From Mesorhizobium loti (lineage in GTDB: Bacteria > Pseudomonadota > Alphaproteobacteria > Rhizobiales > Rhizobiaceae), in NCBI GenBank assembly GCA_002356515.1, contig AP017605.1:6867020-6931019 (forward strand): DNA of 64,000 nucleotides, written 5' to 3'. This document shows positions 36,280 to 45,419 of this stretch, piece after piece (position 1 is the first letter of the stretch; each line of letters starts with the position of its first letter). The notes under the pieces are model-generated. The model ran no database searches, was not told the DNA's origin, and saw only the letters and a list, made by a program, of their open reading frames with translations. The position numbers were made by a program, and so were the translations under genes.

Positions 36280-36975
<696 letters not shown>

Positions 36976-37079
36976 ATTAACGCGGCTTGTATGAAAGGGC
37001 AGGGCGCGGCTGTCAACCGCATGACAGGCCGGTGGCCAATCACGTTCTGTCGACTGGAGCAATGGCGCGAAAAACCGCT

Positions 37080-38255
37080 TTATCGTGTGCGCCACGCCGC
37101 TGCCGCCGCGGCAACCAGCATCAGCAGTGCCGCAACCATCGCGCAGATGGCAAAGCCGAAGCTGGAATAGATCGGCCCGAAGCCGGTGGTGCCGATAAAG
37201 ACCGCCAGATAGGTCACCGAGCTGTTCAGGCCCATGATCGTGCCGCGCCGTGAGGGATCGAGCGCGGAGAGGCGCATCACCAGGACATTCAATCCGAAAT
37301 GATTGGCAAGTCCCCACACTGCCACCATGGCCAGCGTCAGGCCGAAACTGTCAGTCGTCGCGGCAATGGCGACATAGACGGCGGCGACAAGAAGATAGGC
37401 GAACGGCATGACGCGCCGCGCACCAAGCCGGTCGATCACGCCATCGAGCAGAGCAGCCGTGCCGAAACCGATGCCATAGGCGAGTGCGGCCCAGCCATTG
37501 GCGCTTACCGGCTTGCCCAGCCCAGTGTGAAGGTGATCGCCGAGATAGCCGTAGACCCCGTAGAAGGCGGTCATGAAGGCCGCACAGGCAATCAGAAGCG
37601 GCACAATGCCGGGAATGCTGAGCGCCGCCAGCGGTGTGGGTGCCGGGCCGCTCTTCCTGACGTCGCTCAGCGACGTCATGGTGAGGCTGGCCAGCGCCAG
37701 CATTGCAAGCACCGCGACGGCTGCGAAGACGGCGCGCCAGTGCACGAGGTCGGCAAGCACGGCCGACAGCGAGACGCCGGCCACCATGCTGAGCGTCCAT
37801 CCGGTCAATACGACGCCGATGGTGCCGCTTTCGCGGCCGGGCGGCGCGATCGCCGCCGAACTGGCATAGATCGCGGGCATGGCGACGCCGGCGGCGATGC
37901 CGGCGACCAGCTGGGCCGCGACCAGCATGATCAGGATCGGTGCGGCCGCACTGGCAGCCAGGGCAATGGCCAGCAACAGCAATGCCCCTTGCAGCATCCG
38001 GCGGGCGCCGAGCCGGTCTATATAGCGGGCCAGGAACAGGGCGCTCGCCGAGGTTCCGAGGCCAAAGGCGGCCGCCGCGATCATGACGGTCGGCACGCTG
38101 CTTTCGAAGGACGCGGCCACGGCCGGAGCTATCGGCCCCAGCACCAGCGAATTCGAGCCGATCACGGCGATGCATCCGGTCAACAGATAGGCGAGGGCCG
38201 GGATCGGCGGCCTGGCATCGGCTTGTAGCGCTGTGGCTTGATTGCTGTTCGACAT
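37080..38255 (-). CDS. MFS transporter
   Basis: This is a major facilitator permease of 391 residues with about 12 hydrophobic segments. The cytoplasmic loop motif between helices 2 and 3 is ARYIDRLGARRMLQG, and a matching loop DGVIDRLGARRVMP occurs in the second half, as expected for a duplicated six-helix fold. It is likely an efflux or uptake carrier of the drug/sugar-efflux group. It diverges from an Lrp/AsnC regulator 48 bases away, which probably controls it. The substrate is unknown. Confidence 0.88.
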   Translation of the reverse strand: MSNSNQATALQADARPPIPALAYLLTGCIAVIGSNSLVLGPIAPAVAASFESSVPTVMIAAAAFGLGTSASALFLARYIDRLGARRMLQGALLLLAIALAASAAAPILIMLVAAQLVAGIAAGVAMPAIYASSAAIAPPGRESGTIGVVLTGWTLSMVAGVSLSAVLADLVHWRAVFAAVAVLAMLALASLTMTSLSDVRKSGPAPTPLAALSIPGIVPLLIACAAFMTAFYGVYGYLGDHLHTGLGKPVSANGWAALAYGIGFGTAALLDGVIDRLGARRVMPFAYLLVAAVYVAIAATTDSFGLTLAMVAVWGLANHFGLNVLVMRLSALDPSRRGTIMGLNSSVTYLAVFIGTTGFGPIYSSFGFAICAMVAALLMLVAAAAAAWRTR

Positions 38256-38303
38256 ATCATCATAATGGCCGTATTAAATTCTGTGGCAATCGGGATTGTC
38301 GAT

Positions 38304-38843
38304 ATGGATGAAGAAACAGATACCATTCCGCGGAACACGCCGGCACCCCGCGATGTCGACGCGATTGACCGAAAAATATTAGGCGTTCTCGTCGACGACG
38401 CCACGGTCAGCTATGCCGAACTCGGCGATCGGGTCGGCCTCTCGCCGCCAGCCGCCCATGAACGGGTCAAGCGCCTTCGGCGCAGCGGTGCCATTCGCGG
38501 CACCATGGCCATCATCGACCCCAAGGCGGTGAAGAAACCGCTGCTCGCCTTCGTGCACATCGACACCAGGGGCTGGGGCAAGACCCCGGAGCTGATGGCG
38601 GTTTCGCAGTATCCGGAAGTCGAGGAGATCCACACCGTCGCCGGTGACACCTGCATGTTGCTGAAGGTCCGCACCGAAGATACGAGAGCGCTGGAAGGCC
38701 TGCTCGCGCGCCTCTACGAAACGCCCGGCGTCACCTCGACCCGCAGCTATGTGGTGCTGTCGACCTATCTCGAGCGTCCGGTGCAGCCTGGCGTCACCGA
38801 GACGTGGCCGACGCCCAACCACATGAGCAAGCCGCTGTATTAA
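38304..38843 (+). CDS. Lrp/AsnC-family transcriptional regulator
   Basis: This regulator has 179 residues. The N-terminal HTH is DRKILGVLVDDATVSYAELG and RVGLSPPAAHERVKRLRRSG. The C-terminal RAM domain that binds amino-acid effectors includes VEEIHTVAGDTCMLLKVRTE. I chose ATG 38304; the frame from 38238 would extend into the divergent promoter. It faces away from the MFS gene, an arrangement typical for Lrp-controlled amino-acid exporters. Confidence 0.88.
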   Translation: MDEETDTIPRNTPAPRDVDAIDRKILGVLVDDATVSYAELGDRVGLSPPAAHERVKRLRRSGAIRGTMAIIDPKAVKKPLLAFVHIDTRGWGKTPELMAVSQYPEVEEIHTVAGDTCMLLKVRTEDTRALEGLLARLYETPGVTSTRSYVVLSTYLERPVQPGVTETWPTPNHMSKPLY

Positions 38844-38855
38844 CCGGCATCGGCG

Positions 38856-39950
38856 CTATCCGCGCTCCGGGAACATCGCCTTCAAGCCCTCGCGCGAGGC
38901 TTTGGCGACGCCGCGTTCGGTGATCAGCCCGGTCACCAGTCGCGCCGGGGTCACGTCGAAAGCCGGGTTCGCGGCCGGCGTCGCTTCGGGTGAGATTCGC
39001 ACCTGGGCGATTTCGCCATCGGCGGTCTTGCCCCACACCAGCGAGACCTCGTCGGCCGAACGCTGCTCGATCGGAATCTCGTTCAGCCCATCATGCACCG
39101 TCCAGTCGATGGTCGGCGAGGGCAGCGCGACATAGAACGGCACATCATTGTCGGCGGCGGCGAGCGCCTTCAAATAGGTGCCGATCTTGTTGCAGACATC
39201 GCCGTCGGCGGTGGTCCGGTCGGTGCCGACGATGACCATGTCGATCGCGCCGCGCTGCATGAGATGGCCACCGGCATTGTCGACGATGAGCGTGTGCGGC
39301 ACGCCGTGGCCGGCCATCTCCCAGGCGGTGAGCTGAGCACCCTGATTGCGCGGCCGCGTCTCGTCGACATAGACGTGGACCGGGATGCCGGCTTCCGTTG
39401 CCAGATAGATCGGCGCGGTGGCGGTGCCGTAGTCGACGGTCGCCAGCCAGCCCGCGTTGCAATGGGTGAGAATGTTGACGGTCTCGCCGGGCTGCTTGCG
39501 GGCGGCGATCGCCTTGATGATGGCGAGACCATTCTCGCCGATGGCGCGATTCAGCCCGACATCCTCGTCGGCGATCTCGGCCGCCCGCCGATAGGCGGCC
39601 GCGGCGCGTTGTGCTGTCGGCAGCGGCTTGAGGAAGCGCCGCATCTCATCAAGCGCCCACCGCAGATTGATCGCCGTCGGGCGCGTCTCGTGCAGCGTCT
39701 CCCAGACGGCATCGAGCGCCGCGTCGGACGGATCGTCCGCCATCTGCATGGCGACGCCATAGGCCGCCGTGACGCCGATCAGCGGCGCGCCGCGCACCCA
39801 CATGTCGCGGATCGCCGTGGCAATGCCGGTGACAGTGCGGATCGTCTCGATGCGGAAATCATGCGGCAGCCAGCGCTGGTCGATGATCTCAACCGAACGT
39901 CCGTCGTCGCTCAGCCAGATGGTGCGATAGTGGCGCTCGCCGACGTTCAA
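38856..39950 (-). CDS. mtnA: S-methyl-5-thioribose-1-phosphate isomerase
   Basis: This enzyme of methionine salvage converts methylthioribose 1-phosphate to methylthioribulose 1-phosphate; it has 364 residues. The catalytic Cys is in [12 protein letters not shown] and the catalytic Asp in [32 protein letters not shown] is also typical. Its start overlaps the mtnK stop by four bases. The later salvage genes mtnB, mtnC and mtnD are not in this window. Confidence 0.94.
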   Translation of the reverse strand: MNVGERHYRTIWLSDDGRSVEIIDQRWLPHDFRIETIRTVTGIATAIRDMWVRGAPLIGVTAAYGVAMQMADDPSDAALDAVWETLHETRPTAINLRWALDEMRRFLKPLPTAQRAAAAYRRAAEIADEDVGLNRAIGENGLAIIKAIAARKQPGETVNILTHCNAGWLATVDYGTATAPIYLATEAGIPVHVYVDETRPRNQGAQLTAWEMAGHGVPHTLIVDNAGGHLMQRGAIDMVIVGTDRTTADGDVCNKIGTYLKALAAADNDVPFYVALPSPTIDWTVHDGLNEIPIEQRSADEVSLVWGKTADGEIAQVRISPEATPAANPAFDVTPARLVTGLITERGVAKASREGLKAMFPERG

Positions 39951-41218
39951 ATGCTGCTCTCCTGTTCGATCAACGCGGCCAGGGTGTTGACCTCGTCGAT
40001 GCTGTGAATCTGGCGCCGGTTGACGGCGATGTGACGGCCGAATTTCAGCGCCTTCGCCTCGCAGGAGGCGCGCAGATCCTCGTCGGCGATGGTCTCGAAA
40101 TCGGCATTGTGGGCGAGGCCGAGGATGCGCCGATGCACCTCAATGCCGGCAAAGCCGAGCAGATCGGTCCAGATCTGGTGCAGTACATGGTCGAGCGCCT
40201 GTTCCGCACCCAGCCTGTCGCCCTGATCCTCGAACAGGCTTTTTTGATAGAGCATACCGGTGCGCTCGCTGCGCCACAGATGCGAGAACTCGGCGCGGAA
40301 CACCATCCATGTCTCTGCGGTGACCCCAAGCAGATAGGCACGCATAGCATCGCGTTTGCCCTCCTGTTCGTGTCCGCGCTGTGAGAAGAAGGACATCCAG
40401 AAATTGGCGAGCAGCATGCCGACATCGAACGCCATCGGTCCGTAGAAGGCGAACTCCGGATCGATCATCCGGGTCTCCTGGTCGGTGACCATGATCGAAC
40501 CGGAATGCAAATCGCCATGCAGCAGCGTTTCGGCATTGGCGGCGAAGATGTGCTTCAGCCGTTGCGCCTCGACCTTGAGGTCGCGGTCGGCGCGCAGTTC
40601 GGTGACGAGGCCGTCGAGCTGCGGCGTATGCCGGTTCATCTTGGCGTCGAAATAGGGATCGGAAAACACCAGGTTCTCGGTGATGTCGCAGAGGTCGACA
40701 TTGTCGGCGAACAGCGCCAGATCGGCCTTGCGATCCTTGGTCACCATCGACAGGTCGGAACCACGAAACAAAGTGCGGGCCATGAACAGGCCGATATCCC
40801 TGGCGATGTTCGGCAGCTGGCGTCCCTCGATCAGGGCGCGCCTGAGAATGATATGCGGCGGCGCCAGATACTCCATGATGATCAGCGCCTGGCCTTCATC
40901 GAAGTAATAGATTGCCGGCACGGAGCCGGGTGCGCGCGCCTCTTGCCTGGTCAGCGCATGATATTCGAAGAAGGAGCGCTTCAGCGGCAGCGGCCAGCTG
41001 TCGCCGACCAGGCGGACATAGGGCAAGGCCTGCTTGATCACAGCCGCACCACTGGCGCCTTCGACGATGAAGACGAGGTTCAGATTGCCGTCGCCGACCT
41101 CGCGGACCTTCCAGTGTGTGGTGTCCCGGCCGATCTTGGCGCACAGCGCCTCGTTCGCTCCGAGGCGCGTTGCAAGCGTCTCCACCGACAGTGCTTCGAA
41201 CGGCAATTTCCCAGTCAT
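39947..41218 (-). CDS. mtnK: 5-methylthioribose kinase
   Basis: This kinase of 423 residues phosphorylates methylthioribose to the 1-phosphate. The kinase catalytic loop is [13 protein letters not shown] and the metal-binding DPE is [33 protein letters not shown] is typical of the family. ATG 41218 has AGAGG at good spacing; ATG 41224 touches that site and is less likely. It is divergent from a ribose-type ABC importer, which probably brings in methylthioribose or a similar pentose. Confidence 0.93.
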   Translation of the reverse strand: MTGKLPFEALSVETLATRLGANEALCAKIGRDTTHWKVREVGDGNLNLVFIVEGASGAAVIKQALPYVRLVGDSWPLPLKRSFFEYHALTRQEARAPGSVPAIYYFDEGQALIIMEYLAPPHIILRRALIEGRQLPNIARDIGLFMARTLFRGSDLSMVTKDRKADLALFADNVDLCDITENLVFSDPYFDAKMNRHTPQLDGLVTELRADRDLKVEAQRLKHIFAANAETLLHGDLHSGSIMVTDQETRMIDPEFAFYGPMAFDVGMLLANFWMSFFSQRGHEQEGKRDAMRAYLLGVTAETWMVFRAEFSHLWRSERTGMLYQKSLFEDQGDRLGAEQALDHVLHQIWTDLLGFAGIEVHRRILGLAHNADFETIADEDLRASCEAKALKFGRHIAVNRRQIHSIDEVNTLAALIEQESSI

Positions 41219-41289
41219 CGTCATCCTCTCGCTTATGCGCTCCGAACATAACGGAGGCATGGCGGCCGGGCCAAGCTAGGAAGCGATCT

Positions 41290-41318
41290 GGCAATTGTCA
41301 ATCGTGTTGACAATTGCC
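41290..41318. promoter_or_regulatory. Perfect 12-bp inverted repeat in the mtnK/ABC divergent promoter
   Basis: GGCAATTGTCAA (41290-41301) and TTGACAATTGCC (41307-41318) are perfect inverted copies with a five-base spacer. Each arm contains TTGACA reading outward, at 41307-41312 on plus and 41301-41296 on minus. Candidate -10 boxes are CATAGC (41329-41334) on plus and TAGCTT (41279-41274) on minus. A repressor bound here would block both divergent units at once. No regulator gene is adjacent. Confidence 0.75.
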
Positions 41319-41354
41319 GACGTAGCCCATAGCGTCATGGTCAGGGAGGAACGC

Positions 41355-42866
41355 ATGGTCGGCAATGCCGTGTTCCGTGTAGAGGGACTGAGGAAATCCT
41401 TTGGCCGCAACGAGGTGCTTGGCGGCATCTCGCTCGAGCTGCATTCCGGCGAAGTCACCGTGCTGATGGGCGCCAACGGCGCCGGCAAATCCACCCTCGT
41501 CAAGATCATCAGTGGCGTCTACGAGCGTGGCGGCGGCACCATGACGCTTGCCGACCAGGACTTCGCGCCGAACACGCCGGCGGAGGCGATCCGCGCCGGT
41601 GTCGTCACCGTGCACCAGAACATCAATGACGGTGTCGTGGCCGACCTCGATGTCGCCACCAATCTGACGCTCGATAGGCTGAGCGGCAAGGGCGTGCCGA
41701 CCCTGTTCAATCCGGCCCGCGTGCGCCGCGAGGCCAAGGCCGTCGCCGACCGCATGGGTCTGGCCATCGATCTCAAGGCCCGCGTCAACGACCTTTCGCT
41801 GGCCGATCGCCAGATGGTGGCGATCGCGCGTGCACTGGCGCATCAGCCGAAAGTGCTGATCCTCGACGAACCGACCTCCTCGCTCTCCAGCGCCGAGGCC
41901 GACCGGCTGTTCGCGCTGGTCGACCGGCTGCGCGAGCAAGGCGTGGCGATCCTCTACATCTCGCATCGTATGTCTGACATCAGGCGGCTTGCCGATCGCA
42001 TCGTCTCGATGCGTGACGGTGTCATCTCCGGTGTCTTCGACACCAAGCCGCTCGACTATGAAGGCGCGGTCAACGCCATGCTCGGTCGCAAGATCCATCT
42101 CGACCAGATCGTTGCCCGGAGTTCCGCCAAACCGGTCCTGACGGTCGAAGGCCTGCGAATCGCGCAGGGCGCCAGGCCGATTTCGCTGACGCTGGGCGAT
42201 GGCGAGGTCGTCGCCATCACCGGCCTCGTCGGCGTCGGCAAGACAGCACTTGCCGAAACGCTGTTCGGCGTGCGCAAGCCGCTCGCCGGCGCCATGACGA
42301 TGAACGGCAGGCCCTACGCGCCGCGCTCGGCGGGCGATGCAATCGCCGCCGGGGTGTTCCTCGTCGCCAAGGATCGCGCCACCAGCGGCATCGTCGGCGG
42401 CTTCAACATCGAGCGCAATGTCAGCCTGCCATTCCTCAAGCGCATGTCGAATCTGGGGGTGCTCAAGCGCCGCCTCGAACGCGCCACAGCGCGCCGGCAG
42501 ATCGAGGAACTCAACATCGTCTGCCGCTCCGAGAAGGACGAGATGTCGGCTCTGTCCGGCGGCAACCAGCAGAAGGTCATGGTCGCCCGCTGGATGGCGC
42601 AGAATGCCGCGCTGTTCATTCTCGACGAGCCGTTTCAGGGCGTCGACATCTCGGCCAGGCGCGACATCGCCGCCAAGCTGAGGGCAAGCGCCCATGGCCG
42701 CGCGACGCTTTTGTTTGTCACCGAACTCGACGAGGCGCTGGAGACGGCCGACCGCATTTTGGTGATGTCGGAACACACGATCGTCGGTGAACACCGCAAC
42801 GCTGATGTCGATCTCGACCGCTTGCTGGCCGAGGTCGCCGGTGGGCCGCTGCACAGCGCCGCCTGA
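41355..42866 (+). CDS. Ribose-type ABC importer, dual ATPase (RbsA-like)
   Basis: This protein of 503 residues has two tandem ATPase domains. The first has Walker A GANGAGKST, LSLADRQMVAIARAL as signature region and LILDEPTSSLS. The second has the altered P-loop GLVGVGKTA, with LSGGNQQKVMVARWM and FILDEPFQGVDI. That asymmetry is normal for RbsA/XylG proteins. AGGGAGGA precedes ATG 41355. It heads a three-gene importer divergent from mtnK-mtnA; methylthioribose or a 5-deoxypentose is the inferred cargo. Confidence 0.92.
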   Translation: MVGNAVFRVEGLRKSFGRNEVLGGISLELHSGEVTVLMGANGAGKSTLVKIISGVYERGGGTMTLADQDFAPNTPAEAIRAGVVTVHQNINDGVVADLDVATNLTLDRLSGKGVPTLFNPARVRREAKAVADRMGLAIDLKARVNDLSLADRQMVAIARALAHQPKVLILDEPTSSLSSAEADRLFALVDRLREQGVAILYISHRMSDIRRLADRIVSMRDGVISGVFDTKPLDYEGAVNAMLGRKIHLDQIVARSSAKPVLTVEGLRIAQGARPISLTLGDGEVVAITGLVGVGKTALAETLFGVRKPLAGAMTMNGRPYAPRSAGDAIAAGVFLVAKDRATSGIVGGFNIERNVSLPFLKRMSNLGVLKRRLERATARRQIEELNIVCRSEKDEMSALSGGNQQKVMVARWMAQNAALFILDEPFQGVDISARRDIAAKLRASAHGRATLLFVTELDEALETADRILVMSEHTIVGEHRNADVDLDRLLAEVAGGPLHSAA

Positions 42867-42900
42867 GCGTGGCGGCGGATAGAATTGGAATGGAGAGACT

Positions 42901-42951
42901 ATGGGTTCGAGTTGGGTAAAATGGGCAGCGGCGCTGGGGTGCGCTGAATGA
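42901..42951 (+). CDS. Possible 16-codon leader ORF before the permease
   Basis: ATG 42901 has its own good ribosome binding site (GGAGAG). It opens a 16-residue frame, MGSSWVKWAAALGCAE, whose TGA overlaps the permease ATG (ATGA). The permease itself has only a weak site (GGGGTG). The layout suggests that translation of the small ORF loads ribosomes onto the permease. Whether the peptide has any role is unknown. Confidence 0.4.
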   Translation: MGSSWVKWAAALGCAE

Positions 42952-43943
42952 CGTTGCGCGACTACGCCATCCGCTACGGTTTCATTGTCCTGTTATTCGG
43001 GCTGGTCGCCTATTTCGCGATCGCCGCCGATGGGTTCGTCTCGCCGCAAAGTGCCGTCTTCATCTTCCAGTCGGTCGCCATCACCGGCGTGCTGGCGCTC
43101 GGCGTCACCGCCACGCTGGTCGTCGGCGGCTTCGACCTGTCGATCGGCTCGGTCGCCACGTCGGCCATGATGGCGGCTGCCTATGTCATGGTGGTGCTGG
43201 AGCAGAATGCGGTCGTCGCCGTCGTCGTCTGCCTGCTCATCGGTGCCGTGGTCGGCCTGATCAATGGCTGGCTGATCGTCTATATGCGCGTGCCCGATCT
43301 CCTGGCGACGCTCGGCATGATGTTCCTGCTGGTCGGCCTGCAGCGCATCCCGACCGAGGGCCGATCGATCGCCACCGGCATGACGATGCCGGACGGCTCG
43401 GTCGCCAATGGCAAGTTCGGCGACGCCTTCCTGGCGCTTGGCCGCCACCGCTTCGACTTCTTCATCCCGAACCTCATTCCGGTGTCGGTTGTCGTGCTGC
43501 TGGTGCTGGCCGTGCTGATCTGGTTCTTCCTCGAATATACCCGCTTCGGCCGCATGATGTATGCGGTCGGCTCCAACGAGCGCGCCGCCGAACTCGCCGG
43601 CGCGCCGGTCAAGGCATACAAGATCTGGGCCTACGTCATTTCAGGCGTCTTCGCCTCGATCGGCGGCATCTTGCTCGCCGCCCGGCTCGGGCGCGGCGAC
43701 ATCGCCTCGGGCAACAATCTGCTGCTCGATGCGGTTGCCGCGGCGCTGATCGGCTACGCGGTGCTGGGTGCCGCCAAGCCGAACGCCTTCGGCACCGCCG
43801 TCGGCGCGCTGTTCGTCGGCATCCTGCTGCAGGGCCTGACGATGATGAACGCGCCTTATTACACGCAGGATTTCGTCAAGGGCGTGGTTCTGGTCGTCGC
43901 CCTTGTCTTCACCTTTGCCCTCTCGGGCAGGGGCAGGGGGTAG
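42948..43943 (+). CDS. Ribose-type ABC importer, permease (RbsC-like)
   Basis: This is a hydrophobic permease of 331 residues with about eight to ten membrane segments. The RbsC-type motif GVTATLVVGGFDLSIGSVATSAMM is followed by GLINGWLIVYMRVPDLLATLGMM and YAVGSNERAAELAGAPVKAYK. It forms the channel for the ATPase at 41355-42866 and the binding protein at 43991-45043. Confidence 0.92.
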   Translation: MTLRDYAIRYGFIVLLFGLVAYFAIAADGFVSPQSAVFIFQSVAITGVLALGVTATLVVGGFDLSIGSVATSAMMAAAYVMVVLEQNAVVAVVVCLLIGAVVGLINGWLIVYMRVPDLLATLGMMFLLVGLQRIPTEGRSIATGMTMPDGSVANGKFGDAFLALGRHRFDFFIPNLIPVSVVVLLVLAVLIWFFLEYTRFGRMMYAVGSNERAAELAGAPVKAYKIWAYVISGVFASIGGILLAARLGRGDIASGNNLLLDAVAAALIGYAVLGAAKPNAFGTAVGALFVGILLQGLTMMNAPYYTQDFVKGVVLVVALVFTFALSGRGRG

Positions 43944-43990
43944 TCCGACCGGACAGGATTTTGGGTTCAACAAGAGTGGAGGAAAACAAG

Positions 43991-45043
43991 GTGAACATCA
44001 CAAGACGACTTCTGGGGAAGGTGGCGCTCGGACTGGCCGGCGCAACCATGCTGATGCAGGTTCCGGCTTTTGCTGCGGACAAGCCGGCGCCGTTCGACAA
44101 ACCCGGCGTCAAGATCGCACTGGTGCGCTATCTCTCGACCGGCGACTTCTTCCAGGCCTATCTCTCGGGTGTCGAGGCGCAGTCGAAGGCGCTCGGCATT
44201 GACCTGCGCGTGCTCGACAGCCGCCAGGACGCAGCGCTCCAGTCCGACATGGTCGACCAGGCCATCGCGCTTGGCGTGCAGGGCATCATTATCCAGCACG
44301 GCCTGACGGAATCGATGAAGGACGCCGCCCAGCGCGCGGTCGACGCCGGCATCAAGGTGGTGGCGTTCGACGTCAATGTCGAAAACCCCAAGATCCCGCA
44401 GATCGAACAGTCGGATAAAGACCTGGCGCGCCTGGCGCTCGAGCAGGCGGTCAAGGACAATGGCGAGAGCTGGAACGCCGGCTACGTCTATGTCGCCGGC
44501 ATCGCGCCGCTCGACCGCCGCAACGAGACCTGGGTCGACGTGAAGAAAAAATATGCCGGCATCAAGGAAGTCGCGATGTTCGGCACGCTCGACAACCCGA
44601 TCGCCAACTCCGTCGCCAACCAGGCGCGTTCGGTGCTGTCGGCCCATCCCGATATTAAGGTGATGTTCGCCCCCTATGACGAGTTTGCCAAGGGCGTGAA
44701 GATCGCCGTCGACGAAGCCGGCCTGAACAAGGGCATCAAGATCTATTCGGCCGACATCTCGACCTCGGACATATCGGCGATGCGCGAGCCCGATAGCGCC
44801 TGGGCGGCGACCGCCGCGACCAACCCGGCCGTCGTCGGCCAGGTCTCGGTGCGCGCGCTGGCGCAACTGCTCGCCGGTGAAGACCCCGGCCACAACGTCA
44901 TCGTGCCGCCGACGCTGATCACCCAGAAGGAGCTGATCGACAAGGACATCAAGAACATGGAAGACCTGTCGGCCAAGCTGCCGCAGTTCGCCCATGCCGA
45001 TGTCGCCATGCCGGCCTGGATGCCGAACCCGAACGCGAAGTAA
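43991..45043 (+). CDS. Ribose-type ABC importer, periplasmic binding protein
   Basis: This binding protein of the ribose/galactose class has 350 residues. The signal peptide includes ITRRLLGKVALGLAGA, cleaved near AFAAD; the twin Arg is followed by a hydrophobic core, so Sec or Tat export are both possible. The mature part starts VKIALVRYLSTGDFFQAYLS and has the class motif VDQAIALGVQGIIIQHG. I chose GTG 43991, preceded by GGAGGAAAA. The unit ends at a clear terminator. Confidence 0.9.
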   Translation: MNITRRLLGKVALGLAGATMLMQVPAFAADKPAPFDKPGVKIALVRYLSTGDFFQAYLSGVEAQSKALGIDLRVLDSRQDAALQSDMVDQAIALGVQGIIIQHGLTESMKDAAQRAVDAGIKVVAFDVNVENPKIPQIEQSDKDLARLALEQAVKDNGESWNAGYVYVAGIAPLDRRNETWVDVKKKYAGIKEVAMFGTLDNPIANSVANQARSVLSAHPDIKVMFAPYDEFAKGVKIAVDEAGLNKGIKIYSADISTSDISAMREPDSAWAATAATNPAVVGQVSVRALAQLLAGEDPGHNVIVPPTLITQKELIDKDIKNMEDLSAKLPQFAHADVAMPAWMPNPNAK

Positions 45044-45063
45044 GGTCAGGCAGATCGAAAAGG

Positions 45064-45093
45064 AAAGAGCGGCTCTCGGGTCGCTCTTTTTGT
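45064..45093 (+). terminator. Rho-independent terminator after the ABC importer
   Basis: AAAGAGCG (45064-45071) pairs with CGCTCTTT (45082-45089), followed by a T-run (TTTTTG). It ends the rightward importer transcript just before the island-linked ddl remnant. Confidence 0.85.
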
Positions 45094-45116
45094 TTGTCCG
45101 CGATGAGCTCTCGCTC

Positions 45117-45419
45117 TCAGCCCGGTCGCCCGGGGCGCGCCAGCCCATGCGCCACCAGCCGGTCGATGACTTCCGCATAGCTGACGCCGCTTGCCGCCAT
45201 CGCCTTGGAATACATGCTGATGTCGGTAAAGCCGGGAATCGTGTTGATCTCGTTGACCAGGAACTGCATGTCCGGCATCAGGAAAAAGTCGACGCGCGCC
45301 ATGCCTTCGCAGCCGACCGCGCGGAAGGCCTTTGCCGCCAATGCGCCCATGGCATCCTCGACCTCCGGCGGCAGGTCCGCCGGCACGATCAAGGCCGCGC
45401 CATTCTTGTCGATGATCAT
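45117..45419 (-). pseudogene. ddl: C-terminal remnant of D-alanine--D-alanine ligase
   Basis: The 100-residue frame matches only the last third of a D-Ala-D-Ala ligase: GAALIVPADLP, GCEGMARVDFFL and VNEINTIPGFTDISMYSKAM, the last with metal-binding Glu and Asn residues. The N-terminal and central ATP-grasp parts are missing, and they are not found on the far side of the island at 48900. Homology stops where the low-GC island begins. The frame opens with an ATG overlapping the stop of the 806-residue gene (ATGA), so it could still be translated, but no ligase activity is expected. Confidence 0.8.
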
